Shown in pieces: positions 1 through 8,502 of a stretch of 64,000 bases of DNA (its first letter is position 1; each line of letters begins with the position of its first letter). This DNA is from Paenibacillus sp. OK003 (GTDB lineage: Bacteria; Bacillota; Bacilli; Paenibacillales; Paenibacillaceae). The stretch lies in NCBI RefSeq assembly GCF_900109515.1, contig NZ_FOBD01000002.1:372001-436000 (forward strand), in the 5' to 3' direction. Both the position numbers and the translations under genes were made by a program. Below the pieces are notes generated by a model that saw only the letters and a program-made list of their open reading frames with translations, was not told the DNA's origin and ran no database searches.

Positions 1-1559
1 TTGAGAGTACGATGGTGACACCCGCAACCTTTTCCCATGGTCTGATCCGCTGCGGAGTAACGTCCATTGTGGCGGAACCGCATGAGATGGCGAATGTGTT
101 TGGGCTGGAAGGTGTGCAGGAGATGATGTCGTCCAGTCGTGAGACAACGGTGGACATGTTCTACGCTATCCCAAGCTCCGTTCCGGCGACACCGATGGAA
201 ACAACAGGTGGTTCAATCGAAATCGAAGACATGGATGTGCTGCTCGCTACTGGCGAGATCATCTGTCTGGGTGAGATCATGAACTATGTGGACGTCATCC
301 GTGATCCGGAATGCAAGACCAATCAGATTCTTCAGCATATTCGCAAAAACTATCCCGATCTTGTAATCGAAGGTCATACACCGAAATTGCTTGGTCTGGA
401 TCTGCACCGACTGATCTATGCGGGCATCGATTCTGATCATACACATCAGAGCATTGAAGGCTTGCAGGCGCGAATTGCGGCAGGTATGTTCATTGAAATT
501 CAGGAAAAATCGATGACGCCAGAAGTCATGGAATACCTGATTCAGCATGATGTCGCTCAGCATTTCTGCTTCGTAACGGACGATGTTATGCCGGATTCGC
601 TGGTGGAACGGGGACATCTGGATCATATCGTACGTAAGGCCATTCGGATGGGTATGCGCCCCGAAGATGCGATTTACGCTGCAACCTCAACCCCTGCATC
701 CCGGATGAAAATGACTGATCGCGGTAGCATTGCCCCAGGCAAAGTGGCGGACTATGTGCTGCTGTCCAACTTAGATACACTTGCAGTAGAGCAGGTATAC
801 AAAAATGGCCGTAAAGCTTATGACGACTACGAACCGTACAAGCAGGACCGAATTAGTGGACAGTTCCCACCTCACTTTTACAAAAGTGTGCAATTGGATC
901 TGCTGGGAGCCGAGGATTTCGCGATCCGTTTGTCTGATCCAAAGGTGAATGGGCAAAGTGAGAGATCTGACTCAGACACGCAGTTATCTGAAAATGGTTT
1001 AAACAACTGCCGGGTCATGATGGTCAAGGATGGTTCAACCTTTGTGGAAGAGCATATTGCACAGATTCAGGCTGCGAATGGTGAACTTCTCTGGGAAGAA
1101 AGTGAATATGGACAGATTGCGACCTTTGAACGTTATGGAGTGAACGGTAATCGGGCACATGGATTGATTGGTGGAGACACGATCAAGCGTGGTGCCATTG
1201 CAACAACATATTCACATGATAACCACAACCTATTGGTCGTAGGACGCAATCGTGAAGATATGATCTTAGCAGCTAACACGGTAATTTCGAGCCAGGGTGG
1301 GTTCTGTGTGGTGGAAGACGGCAAAGTGTTGTCCCATCTCGAACTTCCTGTGGGTGGTATATTGACGGAGGAACCGCTGGCAGTAGTATCACACCAAGTG
1401 AAAGAGCTGCGTGCAGCGATGTTGTCTCTTGGTTATGTGCACTATAACCCAATCATGTCCATCAGTACCCATTCCCTTGCGGTAAGTCCGGCTCTGAAAA
1501 TTACGGATCACGGCCTGATTGATGTGAATGCAGGCAAGGTTGTACCGTTGATTCTATAG
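1..1559 (+). CDS. ade: Adenine deaminase, 5' part outside the window
   Basis: Adenine deaminase converts adenine to hypoxanthine and ammonia in purine salvage. The reading frame is open from base 3 (Glu-Ser-Thr, then Met at base 12), so the true start and the N-terminal metal-binding part of the amidohydrolase barrel lie upstream of the window. Visible family features are the VAEPHEMANV segment, the EGHTPKL segment, the TDDVMPD segment and the SIAPGKVADYVLL motif typical of amidohydrolase ends, followed by the adenine-deaminase-specific C-terminal domain with a GGI-type segment near the end. About 518 codons are present; the family is usually 570-600 residues, so roughly 60-80 residues are missing. 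A strong stem-loop follows the stop codon. Confidence 0.95.
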   Translation, partial: ESTMVTPATFSHGLIRCGVTSIVAEPHEMANVFGLEGVQEMMSSSRETTVDMFYAIPSSVPATPMETTGGSIEIEDMDVLLATGEIICLGEIMNYVDVIRDPECKTNQILQHIRKNYPDLVIEGHTPKLLGLDLHRLIYAGIDSDHTHQSIEGLQARIAAGMFIEIQEKSMTPEVMEYLIQHDVAQHFCFVTDDVMPDSLVERGHLDHIVRKAIRMGMRPEDAIYAATSTPASRMKMTDRGSIAPGKVADYVLLSNLDTLAVEQVYKNGRKAYDDYEPYKQDRISGQFPPHFYKSVQLDLLGAEDFAIRLSDPKVNGQSERSDSDTQLSENGLNNCRVMMVKDGSTFVEEHIAQIQAANGELLWEESEYGQIATFERYGVNGNRAHGLIGGDTIKRGAIATTYSHDNHNLLVVGRNREDMILAANTVISSQGGFCVVEDGKVLSHLELPVGGILTEEPLAVVSHQVKELRAAMLSLGYVHYNPIMSISTHSLAVSPALKITDHGLIDVNAGKVVPLIL

Positions 1560-1587
1560 GAAAGTGTCTTCAAATTTATGGGGCTCT

Positions 1588-1631
1588 GAAGCTCTGTATT
1601 CTACCTTGTATTTAGGAGAATACAGAGCTTC
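1588..1631. terminator. Convergent-gene stem-loop after ade
   Basis: Perfect 15-bp inverted repeat (arms 1588-1602 and 1617-1631) with a 14-nt loop. It lies between the stop of ade and the stop of the opposing lipoprotein gene, so it probably serves both. The following T-tract is weak. Confidence 0.7.
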
Positions 1632-1637
1632 TCTATG

Positions 1638-2171
1638 TTATGGACTAACTTGATAAACTAGCTCCCCTTTACCGTTATATCCCTTAAGTTTCAATTCGAA
1701 TGAAGTAAAGGGTTTATCCAAAATCACATACCAGAGTTTTCTTTGATCAAATTCCTTTATCTGTGGTGATATCTCATTAAAATTTTGCTTAGTTAAATCA
1801 ATAATGACTATTTTGGTTATTTGAGGATCGTTGATTAAACCATAGATAATGGATGTGTTTTTGTTGTCACTCCATTTATGATTCGTAACATGATACGGTA
1901 GTGTAGTATCTGCAATATTAGCTAAGAAACTTCCTGTTTTTATTATTTTGTATCCAAAGCCCGTTTTTCCTTCCACTACAAATGCAGTACTTATTCCTTT
2001 TGTATCTATATCGTCATAAAAAATAATGTCTTTTTTATCATCTAGAGATGCTGTTTCAATAATGTTTTCGCGATGAATATTATTTTCATTTAATAAGTTC
2101 TCTTTTGAATTACAACCCATTAAAGCTAAAACGGTGAGGATAATTAATACGAATTTAAACAATTTAAACAT
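1638..2171 (-). CDS. Hypothetical lipoprotein
   Basis: A 177-residue protein with a lipoprotein signal peptide: a short positive N-terminus, a hydrophobic stretch, and the lipobox LMGC with the acceptor cysteine at residue 20. The mature part is hydrophilic, rich in Lys, Asn and Asp, and ends with alternating short hydrophobic stretches suggesting a small beta-rich domain. I do not recognise a family. The start is supported by an AAAAGGAG site 8 nt upstream. The gene is AT-rich compared with ade and faces away from another exported protein across 80 bp, so the two may share a regulatory region and a transferred origin. Function unknown; attached to the outer face of the membrane by inference. 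Confidence 0.75.
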   Translation of the reverse strand: MFKLFKFVLIILTVLALMGCNSKENLLNENNIHRENIIETASLDDKKDIIFYDDIDTKGISTAFVVEGKTGFGYKIIKTGSFLANIADTTLPYHVTNHKWSDNKNTSIIYGLINDPQITKIVIIDLTKQNFNEISPQIKEFDQRKLWYVILDKPFTSFELKLKGYNGKGELVYQVSP

Positions 2172-2251
2172 ATAAAAACTCCTTTTATGGTTTTATTTTC
2201 TATTAAAGTGTGAAAAGGTTATTTTATACCAAATTATAGGAGGAATTGTTT

Positions 2252-3001
2252 ATGAAAATACGTCGCGTGATTCTATTATGTTTGTCGTTAATCTTGATGT
2301 TCCCTCTAGCCGCAATGGCTAACGAATTGGAGCCGTCAATTTCTAAAGATGCTATTCTTATTAAAGCCGGCTACCCTCAAGAAATTTCAGAATTAAATGA
2401 AATACAAAAGGATGAAATTATAAAATTTATCAAATCTCATCCTGATTATACCATTTCTACTATAGAAAATCCAAATGAAGATGATTACACTATTCAGTCC
2501 AATTCTAATTTAAACACTTACTTGACTGTTGCTAGTTCAGCAGATTACCCTAACACATCCACATCCCAATATAAAGATATACTTGTTTCAGGAAGTTTGA
2601 AAGCAAACGTTAACTCAAAAGCGGTGGGTGCAGGGGCTGCCTGGTCTGGACAGTGGAATATTGTAAGATCATTTGCCTATGCTTCCTGGAAAACAAAAAA
2701 TTTTCTTGGTGTAGAGACTTCGCATACTGCTGATTCGGTGCTAGTTGATGCTGCTCCACAAGCTGGCGTAACATATTCCTACGATGGAGTTCCTAGTAAT
2801 GGATATTACGCTGGGACAAGCTTACTTGTTACAATAAAAAAACCAATTTCATCTCATGGCTCTTTTGATGTTGTTGGTAAACAAGCATACACAACATCCA
2901 GTGTGAACTGGTCTGCTACGATATCCTCGACACCAGGTATAACATTTGGTCCAAGTGATAAGGTATATCAAAAAGCTGCTACTCAGAATGTAAACTATTA
3001 A
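2252..3001 (+). CDS. Hypothetical secreted protein
   Basis: A 249-residue protein starting at ATG 2252, placed by a TAGGAGGA site ending 7 nt upstream; an in-frame TTG six bases earlier sits too close to that site. Residues 1-24 form a Sec signal peptide with probable cleavage after AMA. Residues 25-75 are acidic and lysine-rich and look like a propeptide-type segment; the rest is rich in Ser, Thr, Tyr and Gly with beta-strand spacing and no cysteine. I recognise no catalytic motif. It could be a secreted structural or antimicrobial-type protein, but nothing in the sequence proves this. Low GC, and followed by a strong terminator and a decayed mobile-type gene, which fits an accessory island. 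Confidence 0.75.
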   Translation: MKIRRVILLCLSLILMFPLAAMANELEPSISKDAILIKAGYPQEISELNEIQKDEIIKFIKSHPDYTISTIENPNEDDYTIQSNSNLNTYLTVASSADYPNTSTSQYKDILVSGSLKANVNSKAVGAGAAWSGQWNIVRSFAYASWKTKNFLGVETSHTADSVLVDAAPQAGVTYSYDGVPSNGYYAGTSLLVTIKKPISSHGSFDVVGKQAYTTSSVNWSATISSTPGITFGPSDKVYQKAATQNVNY

Positions 3002-3105
3002 GTTTTCTAACTTCGGAATTACTAATTTTAATTATCCAGTTATTGATTGTGTCGTTGGATTATTTTCTATTTAAACGGAAAAATTGGTATAAAAGTAAAT
3101 TCGTG

Positions 3106-3157
3106 AAGGCGTATGTGCTGTACCCTGGAGAGGGGTACAGCACATACGCCTTTTTTG
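3106..3157 (+). terminator. Strong intrinsic terminator of the secreted-protein gene
   Basis: Perfect 20-bp stem (arms 3106-3125 and 3133-3152) with a 7-nt loop, closing directly into a run of six T. It ends the transcript about 100 nt after the stop codon at 3001. Confidence 0.9.
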
Positions 3158-3242
3158 ATAAGATTGCTTTAAAAAGTTGAATCCATTTTTTCAACTCTTC
3201 AACTAAAAAGCTTGTGAATTTAAAAACAGATTCAAGATCCAC

Positions 3243-3669
3243 GCTTTTGGCTAGCATTTTGACAGCGACCTCGTGAGTCGACTGTGTACTGTTGATTGAG
3301 TGTGGATAGTTCTAAAAAGTGTATTTCAAGATCTTCCGTCAGTGGAATTCCTGTGTTAACTTCTCGTAAATGAAATATGTTATGCTAACGTTCGTTTAAA
3401 AGAACAGAATATTAATGGTGACACAGCTTTTAATTTTTTCTCATTTCCTTCATTAAGCTGACTGGAATATTACTTGCTCCAATATGAATTGTTTGACCGG
3501 GGGAGTCTTTGTCGTTATATGAATTTATAAGTACAATATCTGTAGTGGTTGCTCTCCAGTTTCTTGAAATATTTGATTCAGAAAAGCGAACGGTAAATCT
3601 TTATTCTCTTCCCTACCAAAAAGATTTTTGAAAACAAAGCGCGTTTTTAGGATCAAGCAAATTTCTCAT
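3243..3669 (-). pseudogene. Decayed Rpn/PD-(D/E)XK-family transposase-like nuclease
   Basis: Reading the minus strand from ATG at 3669 gives MRNLLDPKNALCFQ, then after a one-base frame change KNLFGREENKDLPFAFLN and QIFQETGEQPLQILYL. After another frame change it gives LINSYNDKDSPGQ. Further on come an LLNER..HNIFHLREV segment (one stop inside) and TGIPLTEDLEIHFLEL. These are, in order, the characteristic blocks of the Rpn (YhgA-like, PDDEXK_2) recombination-promoting nuclease/transposase family. The middle of the gene, including most of the nuclease core, is missing between about 3430 and 3415-3400, and at least three stops or frameshifts are present. It is clearly dead. The small open frame at 3060-3257 on the same strand is not part of the family and runs through a terminator. 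Confidence 0.8.
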
Positions 3670-3742
3670 CGTCTAATCAACTCCAATGGTTAGAAGAACA
3701 ACGATATTATACATTTAATTAAAAGGAGGGGACACTAACCAA

Positions 3743-4483
3743 ATGTTATCTAACCTCAAAGAGAAAAGTGCCATCTTTTTCGATGTAGACGATACCCTAT
3801 ATGACCACTTGCAACCGTTGAAAGGAGCACTACAGGAGGTTCTTGGTTTATCAGATGAGTTCCCATATGGGGAGGCATACCATCGCTTCCGTTATTATAG
3901 CGACTGGCTGTCTGCCCAAGAAGACTTGTCTGCTGTACCCGAACCGGAAGCGGTGGAACGGATGCGACATCGCAGATTTGAGCTGACCATGGCGGAGTTT
4001 GGGCATCCGCTACAACCGGGGCAGGCTGAAGAACTACAAGCACAGTATTTGAGTAGACAGTTCCAGATCCAGCCCTTTGAGGGAGCATATGAACTTATCC
4101 GAAGACTTCTTGCAGAAGGGCATAGAGTAGGGTTAATTACCAACGGAGAAGGAAAACATCAGCAGCGGAAGCTCGAAGCGCTGGATGTATTCAGCCTTAT
4201 TCCCGAGGAACGCATATTCATATCGGGTACCCTTGGTTACGCCAAGCCGGATCCCAGGTTGTTTGAGCATGTAAGCAGGCAGACGGGATCGGATTCCGTT
4301 TCCTGTTATTACATCGGCGATTCCTGGCGCAATGATGTTGTCGGTGCAGTGGATGCCGGATGGAAAGTGATCTGGTTCAACCATCGTGGTGTTTTGCCAG
4401 AATCAGAGCATCAGCCACATCATGTAGCGCGCAGTTATGAAGAGGTAAGCCGTATCCTTACATCCGAGTTGATTCAACAATAA
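3743..4483 (+). CDS. HAD-family hydrolase (phosphatase)
   Basis: A 246-residue haloacid dehalogenase-like hydrolase, probably a cytoplasmic phosphatase of small phosphorylated metabolites. Motif I is FFDVDDTLYD (nucleophile Asp14, acid Asp16), motif II is the LITNGEG segment, motif III the lysine in YAKPDP, and motif IV GDSWRND. A helical cap lies between motifs I and II (about residues 20-100), as in the subfamily I, YjjG/YfnB-like proteins. The substrate cannot be told from sequence. Start set by AAAAGGAGG upstream. Single gene; terminator directly downstream. GC content returns to that of core genes here, marking the end of the AT-rich stretch. Confidence 0.9.
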   Translation: MLSNLKEKSAIFFDVDDTLYDHLQPLKGALQEVLGLSDEFPYGEAYHRFRYYSDWLSAQEDLSAVPEPEAVERMRHRRFELTMAEFGHPLQPGQAEELQAQYLSRQFQIQPFEGAYELIRRLLAEGHRVGLITNGEGKHQQRKLEALDVFSLIPEERIFISGTLGYAKPDPRLFEHVSRQTGSDSVSCYYIGDSWRNDVVGAVDAGWKVIWFNHRGVLPESEHQPHHVARSYEEVSRILTSELIQQ

Positions 4484-4510
4484 AGCGTACGCTATGTGCG
4501 TTGGTGCAGT

Positions 4511-4543
4511 CCTGATCCTCAGTGAGGATCAGGGCTTTTTTTT
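4511..4543 (+). terminator. Terminator of the HAD gene
   Basis: A 10-bp perfect stem (4511-4520 and 4524-4533) with an AGT loop, then GC and eight T. Confidence 0.9.
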
Positions 4544-4693
4544 GTTATATACCACGTGAGGATTGTCATTGTACACCGGCGAAAATCGAGGTATAGATAC
4601 TAAGTGTAAAGATGTTTAAAAGGGTCTTCCTACCCAAGCCAAACATGAAGCGTAGCTTCATGGAATCTTCATTCGAAAGAGTGGGCTAAAGCC

Positions 4694-4722
4694 TTCACAA
4701 AGGATAAGGGCAATGCTATAAT
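4694..4722 (+). promoter_or_regulatory. SigmaA-type promoter of dps
   Basis: TTCACA at 4694-4699 and TATAAT at 4717-4722 with a 17-bp spacer, a near-consensus housekeeping promoter. Transcription would start near 4729, directly before the PerR-like operator. Confidence 0.75.
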
Positions 4723-4731
4723 TAAAACAAG

Positions 4732-4750
4732 ATTTAGATTAAGTCTAAAT
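4732..4750. promoter_or_regulatory. PerR-like operator upstream of dps
   Basis: Inverted repeat ATTTAGA-N5-TCTAAAT, starting 10 bp after the -10 box. The same 17-bp core is found 10 bp after the -10 box of the catalase gene and, imperfectly, over the promoter of perR itself in this window. The arrangement implies repression by blocking early transcription until peroxide inactivates PerR. Confidence 0.75.
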
Positions 4751-4823
4751 TAAATAAACGGAAGCAAGTTAAATTACGTTATCAAAATCAAAACTATATC
4801 GTATTCGAGAGGGGATAAATTCC

Positions 4824-5303
4824 ATGAGCACAATCCAAACTAGAAACAATACTTTTACAAACCATACCACTGAACTTCAAGAGGTCCTGAACCGCCAGAT
4901 CGCAGGTTGGTCTGTACTGTATACTAAATTGCACCACTTCCACTGGTATGTGAAAGGTCCTCATTTCTTCACACTGCATGCCAAATTCGAAGAGTTGTAT
5001 AACTTGGCTACGGCGAATATGGACGAAGCCGCAGAACGTCTGTTGGCCATTGGTGGACGTCCGGTCGCAACGATGGCTGAACAACTACGGTTGTCACCTG
5101 TTCAGGAAGCACAGGGACAGTTGTCGGCTGAAAAAATGGTAGAATCCGTAGTTGCTGATCTGCAAGCGATGGTGGATGTAATTAACCAGGGTATTCAAGC
5201 AGCTGGCGAAGCTGAGGATCATGCGACCGAAGATATGCTGATTGGATTCACTGCTGCATTGGATAAAGAGGTCTGGATGTTAAACGCATTTCTGGGCAAA
5301 TAA
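4824..5303 (+). CDS. dps: Dps/MrgA-family ferroxidase, DNA-protecting mini-ferritin
   Basis: A 159-residue Dps-family protein. Family members form 12-subunit shells that oxidise Fe(II) with hydrogen peroxide and often bind DNA, protecting it from Fenton damage. The ferroxidase signature is clear: HHFHWYVKGPHFFTLH at 37-52, followed by KFEELY and MDEAAERLL with acidic ligands shared across a dimer interface. Length and helix pattern (four-helix bundle) match the family. The start follows a GAGAGGGG site. A PerR-like operator sits in its promoter region, which fits peroxide induction as for B. subtilis mrgA. Monocistronic; nos follows 129 bp later with its own promoter. Confidence 0.95.
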   Translation: MSTIQTRNNTFTNHTTELQEVLNRQIAGWSVLYTKLHHFHWYVKGPHFFTLHAKFEELYNLATANMDEAAERLLAIGGRPVATMAEQLRLSPVQEAQGQLSAEKMVESVVADLQAMVDVINQGIQAAGEAEDHATEDMLIGFTAALDKEVWMLNAFLGK

Positions 5304-5365
5304 GCAAAGTTAACCTGCATCCTGAACAACGATATGTAGAGTCCGTGAACAAAGTGCCCGTTCAC

Positions 5366-5394
5366 TTACAAATCCGGTGTGCTTGCCGTATAAT
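5366..5394 (+). promoter_or_regulatory. Probable promoter of nos
   Basis: TTACAA (5366-5371) and TATAAT (5389-5394) separated by 17 bp, 38 bp before the start codon. The -35 box is weak. A short GTGAAC/GTTCAC inverted repeat (5345-5350 and 5360-5365) directly precedes it and could be an activator or repressor site. Confidence 0.5.
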
Positions 5395-5431
5395 GATGGC
5401 ATTCAAGATGTATAGATTGGTGGAGTGAATA

Positions 5432-6637
5432 ATGCGGACAGACCTGGAAGAACTGCGGGATGAAGCTGAACGGTTTATATATAGATGTTATGAAGAGCTG
5501 GGCCATTCGCGTGAAGACGCGCAGGCCCGGCTTGTTGCCGTTTTGAACGAGATTGAACACACAGGCACTTATGTGCATACTGCGGATGAACTGGAGCATG
5601 GCTGTAAAATGGCATGGCGGAACAGCAATCGCTGCATCGGCCGGCTATTCTGGGATAAACTGCGCATTGTGGATGCACGTCATGCAGATACGGTTGGAAC
5701 GGCAGCGGATGCTGTGATGACGCACATTAGAGCGGCCTCCAACAAAGGGAAGATTATTCCCATGATTACGATCCTTCCACCTGATGGACCGAATGGAGCC
5801 CCCGTGCGAATTTGGAATCACCAGTTGATCCGTTATGCCGGATATGAGACGACGGATGGCATTGTAGGTGACCCTGCATCCGTTGAGCTAACAAAGACAG
5901 CCATGTCGCTTGGCTGGCAGGGGGAAGGTACGCCTTATGATGTGCTGCCATTGATTCTCCAGGCTCAGGGACAAGCTCCAGAGTGGTATCCTGTTCCCAA
6001 GGAAGACATCGTGGAAGTGAGGATTGAACATCCGGAACGTCCGGAAATTGCCGAACTGGGCATGCGCTGGTACGGTGTACCGATGATTGCCGATATGCGG
6101 CTGGAGATTGGCGGCATATCTTACCCGGCAGCACCATTCAATGGCTGGTATATGGGAACTGAGATTGGTGCACGCAATCTGGCAGATACGTTTCGGTATA
6201 ATAAACTACCAGCGGTAGCGGCAGCACTTGGTTTGAATACGTCGAGTGAAACGACACTTTGGAAGGATCGGGCTTTGGTAGAGCTGAATGTAGCTGTGCT
6301 GCATTCGTTCAAGAAAGCAGGCGTCAGCATTGTGGATCACCACACAGCGGCAGCGCAATTTGCCCTGTTTGAGCAGCGGGAAGAGAAAGCCGGACGCGAA
6401 CTGACAGGCGATTGGGTCTGGCTGATTCCGCCGGTGTCGCCGGCGACGACGCATATTTTTCACAGTTCCTATCGCAATGAGATTGTGAAACCTAACTTTT
6501 TCTATGGAGATCATTCCTACACACTGGATACAGAGAAAACGGAAGCTGAACGGATGGACGGGGGAAAACAACAACCTGAGGGGGATCATCAGCCCCAGCC
6601 TGAGAATTCACCAATGAAATGCCCGTTTGCACACTGA
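5432..6637 (+). CDS. nos: Bacterial nitric oxide synthase oxygenase
   Basis: A 401-residue NOS oxygenase. It oxidises L-arginine to citrulline and nitric oxide using heme, a pterin/folate cofactor and electrons from general reductases, since bacterial NOS lacks the reductase domain of animal enzymes. The heme-thiolate motif [10 protein letters not shown] places the axial cysteine at residue 68. The substrate-binding [17 protein letters not shown] segment holds the glutamate that binds the arginine guanidinium, and the late [12 protein letters not shown] segment fits the pterin-side region. Bacterial NOS is usually about 360 residues; this one has an extra tail of about 35 residues, charged and Gln/Pro-rich, ending in KCPFAH. 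In bacilli NO protects against oxidative damage, so its position next to dps is apt. A terminator overlaps its stop codon. Confidence 0.95.
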   Translation: MRTDLEELRDEAERFIYRCYEELGHSREDAQARLVAVLNEIEHTGTYVHTADELEHGCKMAWRNSNRCIGRLFWDKLRIVDARHADTVGTAADAVMTHIRAASNKGKIIPMITILPPDGPNGAPVRIWNHQLIRYAGYETTDGIVGDPASVELTKTAMSLGWQGEGTPYDVLPLILQAQGQAPEWYPVPKEDIVEVRIEHPERPEIAELGMRWYGVPMIADMRLEIGGISYPAAPFNGWYMGTEIGARNLADTFRYNKLPAVAAALGLNTSSETTLWKDRALVELNVAVLHSFKKAGVSIVDHHTAAAQFALFEQREEKAGRELTGDWVWLIPPVSPATTHIFHSSYRNEIVKPNFFYGDHSYTLDTEKTEAERMDGGKQQPEGDHQPQPENSPMKCPFAH

Positions 6638-6656
6638 GGTGCGAGCGGTTTTTTTT
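6623..6656 (+). terminator. Terminator overlapping the nos stop codon
   Basis: Arms 6623-6632 and 6639-6648 pair over 10 bp with G-U wobbles, followed by eight T. The stop codon TGA (6635-6637) is in the loop. Confidence 0.85.
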
Positions 6657-6763
6657 GCTGTTTTTTCATCAAGCACGGGCTCTATAATAGGAAAAAATGC
6701 TGAAGATTCTTTCTCTATATGGAAATGAATTGCACTTCTATAATAAGGATCATGACTTAATAT

Positions 6764-6936
6764 AGGAGGGCTACCCATGCACAGAGTTCGAAGGTGATTT
6801 GAAGCCCGATGGGGTGGAAGTTCTTGAAGCAAAGTTTTACAAGCCGACGGAATTGCCTGAGAACACAGACCCTTATTTGAAAAATAAAATCAAAGAAAAT
6901 GCACTACATATCGCAGCACTATTGGGTAAAAAATGA
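6764..6936 (+). pseudogene. NUDIX hydrolase remnant (start signals plus C-terminus)
   Basis: A good ribosome site (AGGAGGG, 6764-6770) and ATG at 6777 open a frame that stops after six codons. One frame over, from 6775 to the TGA at 6934-6936, about 53 codons read FEGDLKPDGVEVLEAKFY, then the ELPENTDPYLKNKI segment and a short end with GKK. This looks like the C-terminal end of a NUDIX/ADP-ribose-pyrophosphatase type protein; the Nudix box itself is absent. The simplest reading is an internal deletion that kept promoter, ribosome site, start codon and the last 50 codons. A TATAAT sequence at 6739-6744 may be the old promoter. Confidence 0.6.
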
Positions 6937-6973
6937 TTGGAGGCTGCCCACTGATGTGGGCAGTTTTGTGCGT

Positions 6974-8245
6974 CTACACTCGTTTCGATCTGTAACGGCT
7001 GCGCATCACAGCCTGAACGGCAATGGCAGCAGCAATCAGAAGCAGATTGAACACAAACACGGTATACAGCGATCCACGCTCCACAAGCAGAGCAGCCACC
7101 AGAGGGGACACGATGGAACCGATCTCTGCCACAGAGACAATTTTGCCTATGACGGAGCTTCTACCCTCGTCCGGGATATGATCCCCGATATGAGCAAAGA
7201 ACGAATCCATGTAACATGCACCGCCTACGCCGCCGATCAGCATGCCCACGTAAACCAGCACATACGAAGATGTGCTCAGAAAAACGACCACTTCGATACC
7301 AATCATCAGCATGCCGAACATGCAGAGCAGCAGACGATCACCCATCCGATCAGACAGGTAACCGGCTACCGGAGCAGCCGCGAGTGTAGAGATACCAACA
7401 ACGGTAAAGGCAAGACTGATCGCAAACGGGTCCCACTGCATGATATGAGCTGCATACAATGCAAAGTAAGTCAGAAACACGGCATAAGCACTCATCTCCA
7501 GGAAATGAACCGTACCGTAGCCAATCAGTTGCTGCCTCCGGGTAAGTCCGGTGGACGGTTCAGGAATGATTGGGCTAGGAGTAGCGTTTACTGGAGAAAC
7601 TGTATAATCGGCAGGCGTTTGCGTTGGTTTGGCATCCGTTGGAGACTCGCTTAAGTCGTGGCCGTCCGCCACATTTTCAGATACAGGATTGGGCTTTACT
7701 GCTGTCTTCATCCCCATTGCCGCAACCACAGCCATCAGGCAGCACACGGTAACGAGTAAAAAAGGCACCGATAACGGCCAATGCAACGAGAGCCAGCCGC
7801 TGATGACTGGACCCAGCACCATGCCCCCGCCTTCACTGCTGCTGATATAACCGTTGTACAGCCCCCGGTTGTCGACGTTCCCCTCATCCCCAATGATGGA
7901 ACGTACGACGACCGTTAGTCCGGTAGAAGCGAGCCCTTGCAGCAGCCGCAGCAGACCAAATACTAGTGCGGCAGAAGATACAGCGAAACCGCCCATACAA
8001 ACAGCGAGCAGCAGCAGCATGGCAATAAGTGCCCGCTTGCCCCCAATTTTTCGATAGAGTGCCGCAGCGGGCACCCCGCCAATCACTTTGCCGACATAAA
8101 AGAGTGCAAAAATAACCCCCATCATCCAGCCGGACAGGCCGAATTCCTCAATAAACAAAGGGAACAGGGGCAGGATCATGAAACCGCCCATCTGACTCAG
8201 AAAACAAATGATCATCAGCAAAGGCAGGTTACGGCGAATATCCAC
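6974..8245 (-). CDS. MFS transporter, multidrug-efflux type
   Basis: A 423-residue major facilitator with 12 predicted membrane segments. The loop between segments 2 and 3 has ALYRKIGGKRALI, the MFS motif A region, and the equivalent in the second half is AGYLSDRMGDRLLL. A Pro/Thr/Ser-rich central cytoplasmic loop of about 55 residues separates the halves. Start placed at GTG 8245, which has GAGAGGAG 8 nt upstream; a longer frame to ATG 8287 lacks a ribosome site. The protein probably exports a small molecule by proton antiport; the substrate is unknown. It stands alone, converging on the NUDIX relic. No regulator gene is adjacent. Confidence 0.85.
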   Translation of the reverse strand: MDIRRNLPLLMIICFLSQMGGFMILPLFPLFIEEFGLSGWMMGVIFALFYVGKVIGGVPAAALYRKIGGKRALIAMLLLLAVCMGGFAVSSAALVFGLLRLLQGLASTGLTVVVRSIIGDEGNVDNRGLYNGYISSSEGGGMVLGPVISGWLSLHWPLSVPFLLVTVCCLMAVVAAMGMKTAVKPNPVSENVADGHDLSESPTDAKPTQTPADYTVSPVNATPSPIIPEPSTGLTRRQQLIGYGTVHFLEMSAYAVFLTYFALYAAHIMQWDPFAISLAFTVVGISTLAAAPVAGYLSDRMGDRLLLCMFGMLMIGIEVVVFLSTSSYVLVYVGMLIGGVGGACYMDSFFAHIGDHIPDEGRSSVIGKIVSVAEIGSIVSPLVAALLVERGSLYTVFVFNLLLIAAAIAVQAVMRSRYRSKRV

Positions 8246-8390
8246 GAACAGGACTCCTCTCTCAAGACTTGATCCGACAATCCTCATGAAATCGCTCTAC
8301 TTGGATGCGTAGATATCGACATATACCCGTAATGTATGCTGTATTTATGAGAATAAGAAGAAATAACACATGGCGTTTACATCAAAACCA

Positions 8391-8418
8391 TTGCGGATAT
8401 AGCTGAATCATATATAAT
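8391..8418 (+). promoter_or_regulatory. Probable promoter of the pot operon
   Basis: TTGCGG (8391-8396) and TATAAT (8413-8418) with a 16-bp spacer, 85 bp before the potA start codon. No operator recognised. Confidence 0.55.
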
Positions 8419-8502
8419 AGATGGGATTTGTAATGAAGCATGCATGAAAAGAAGTGTACAGGCTCAACGTATACCTCAAGTTTAAAGGGGGCGAAATGAA
8501 GC

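Noticed and set aside
3060..3257. 65-residue open frame on the minus strand
   Set aside because: Runs through the perfect terminator stem at 3106-3152 and has no ribosome site; probably a by-product of the decayed Rpn gene.
6899..7654. 251-residue open frame on the plus strand
   Set aside because: Antisense shadow of the MFS gene; composition rich in His, Gln and Arg with no domain.
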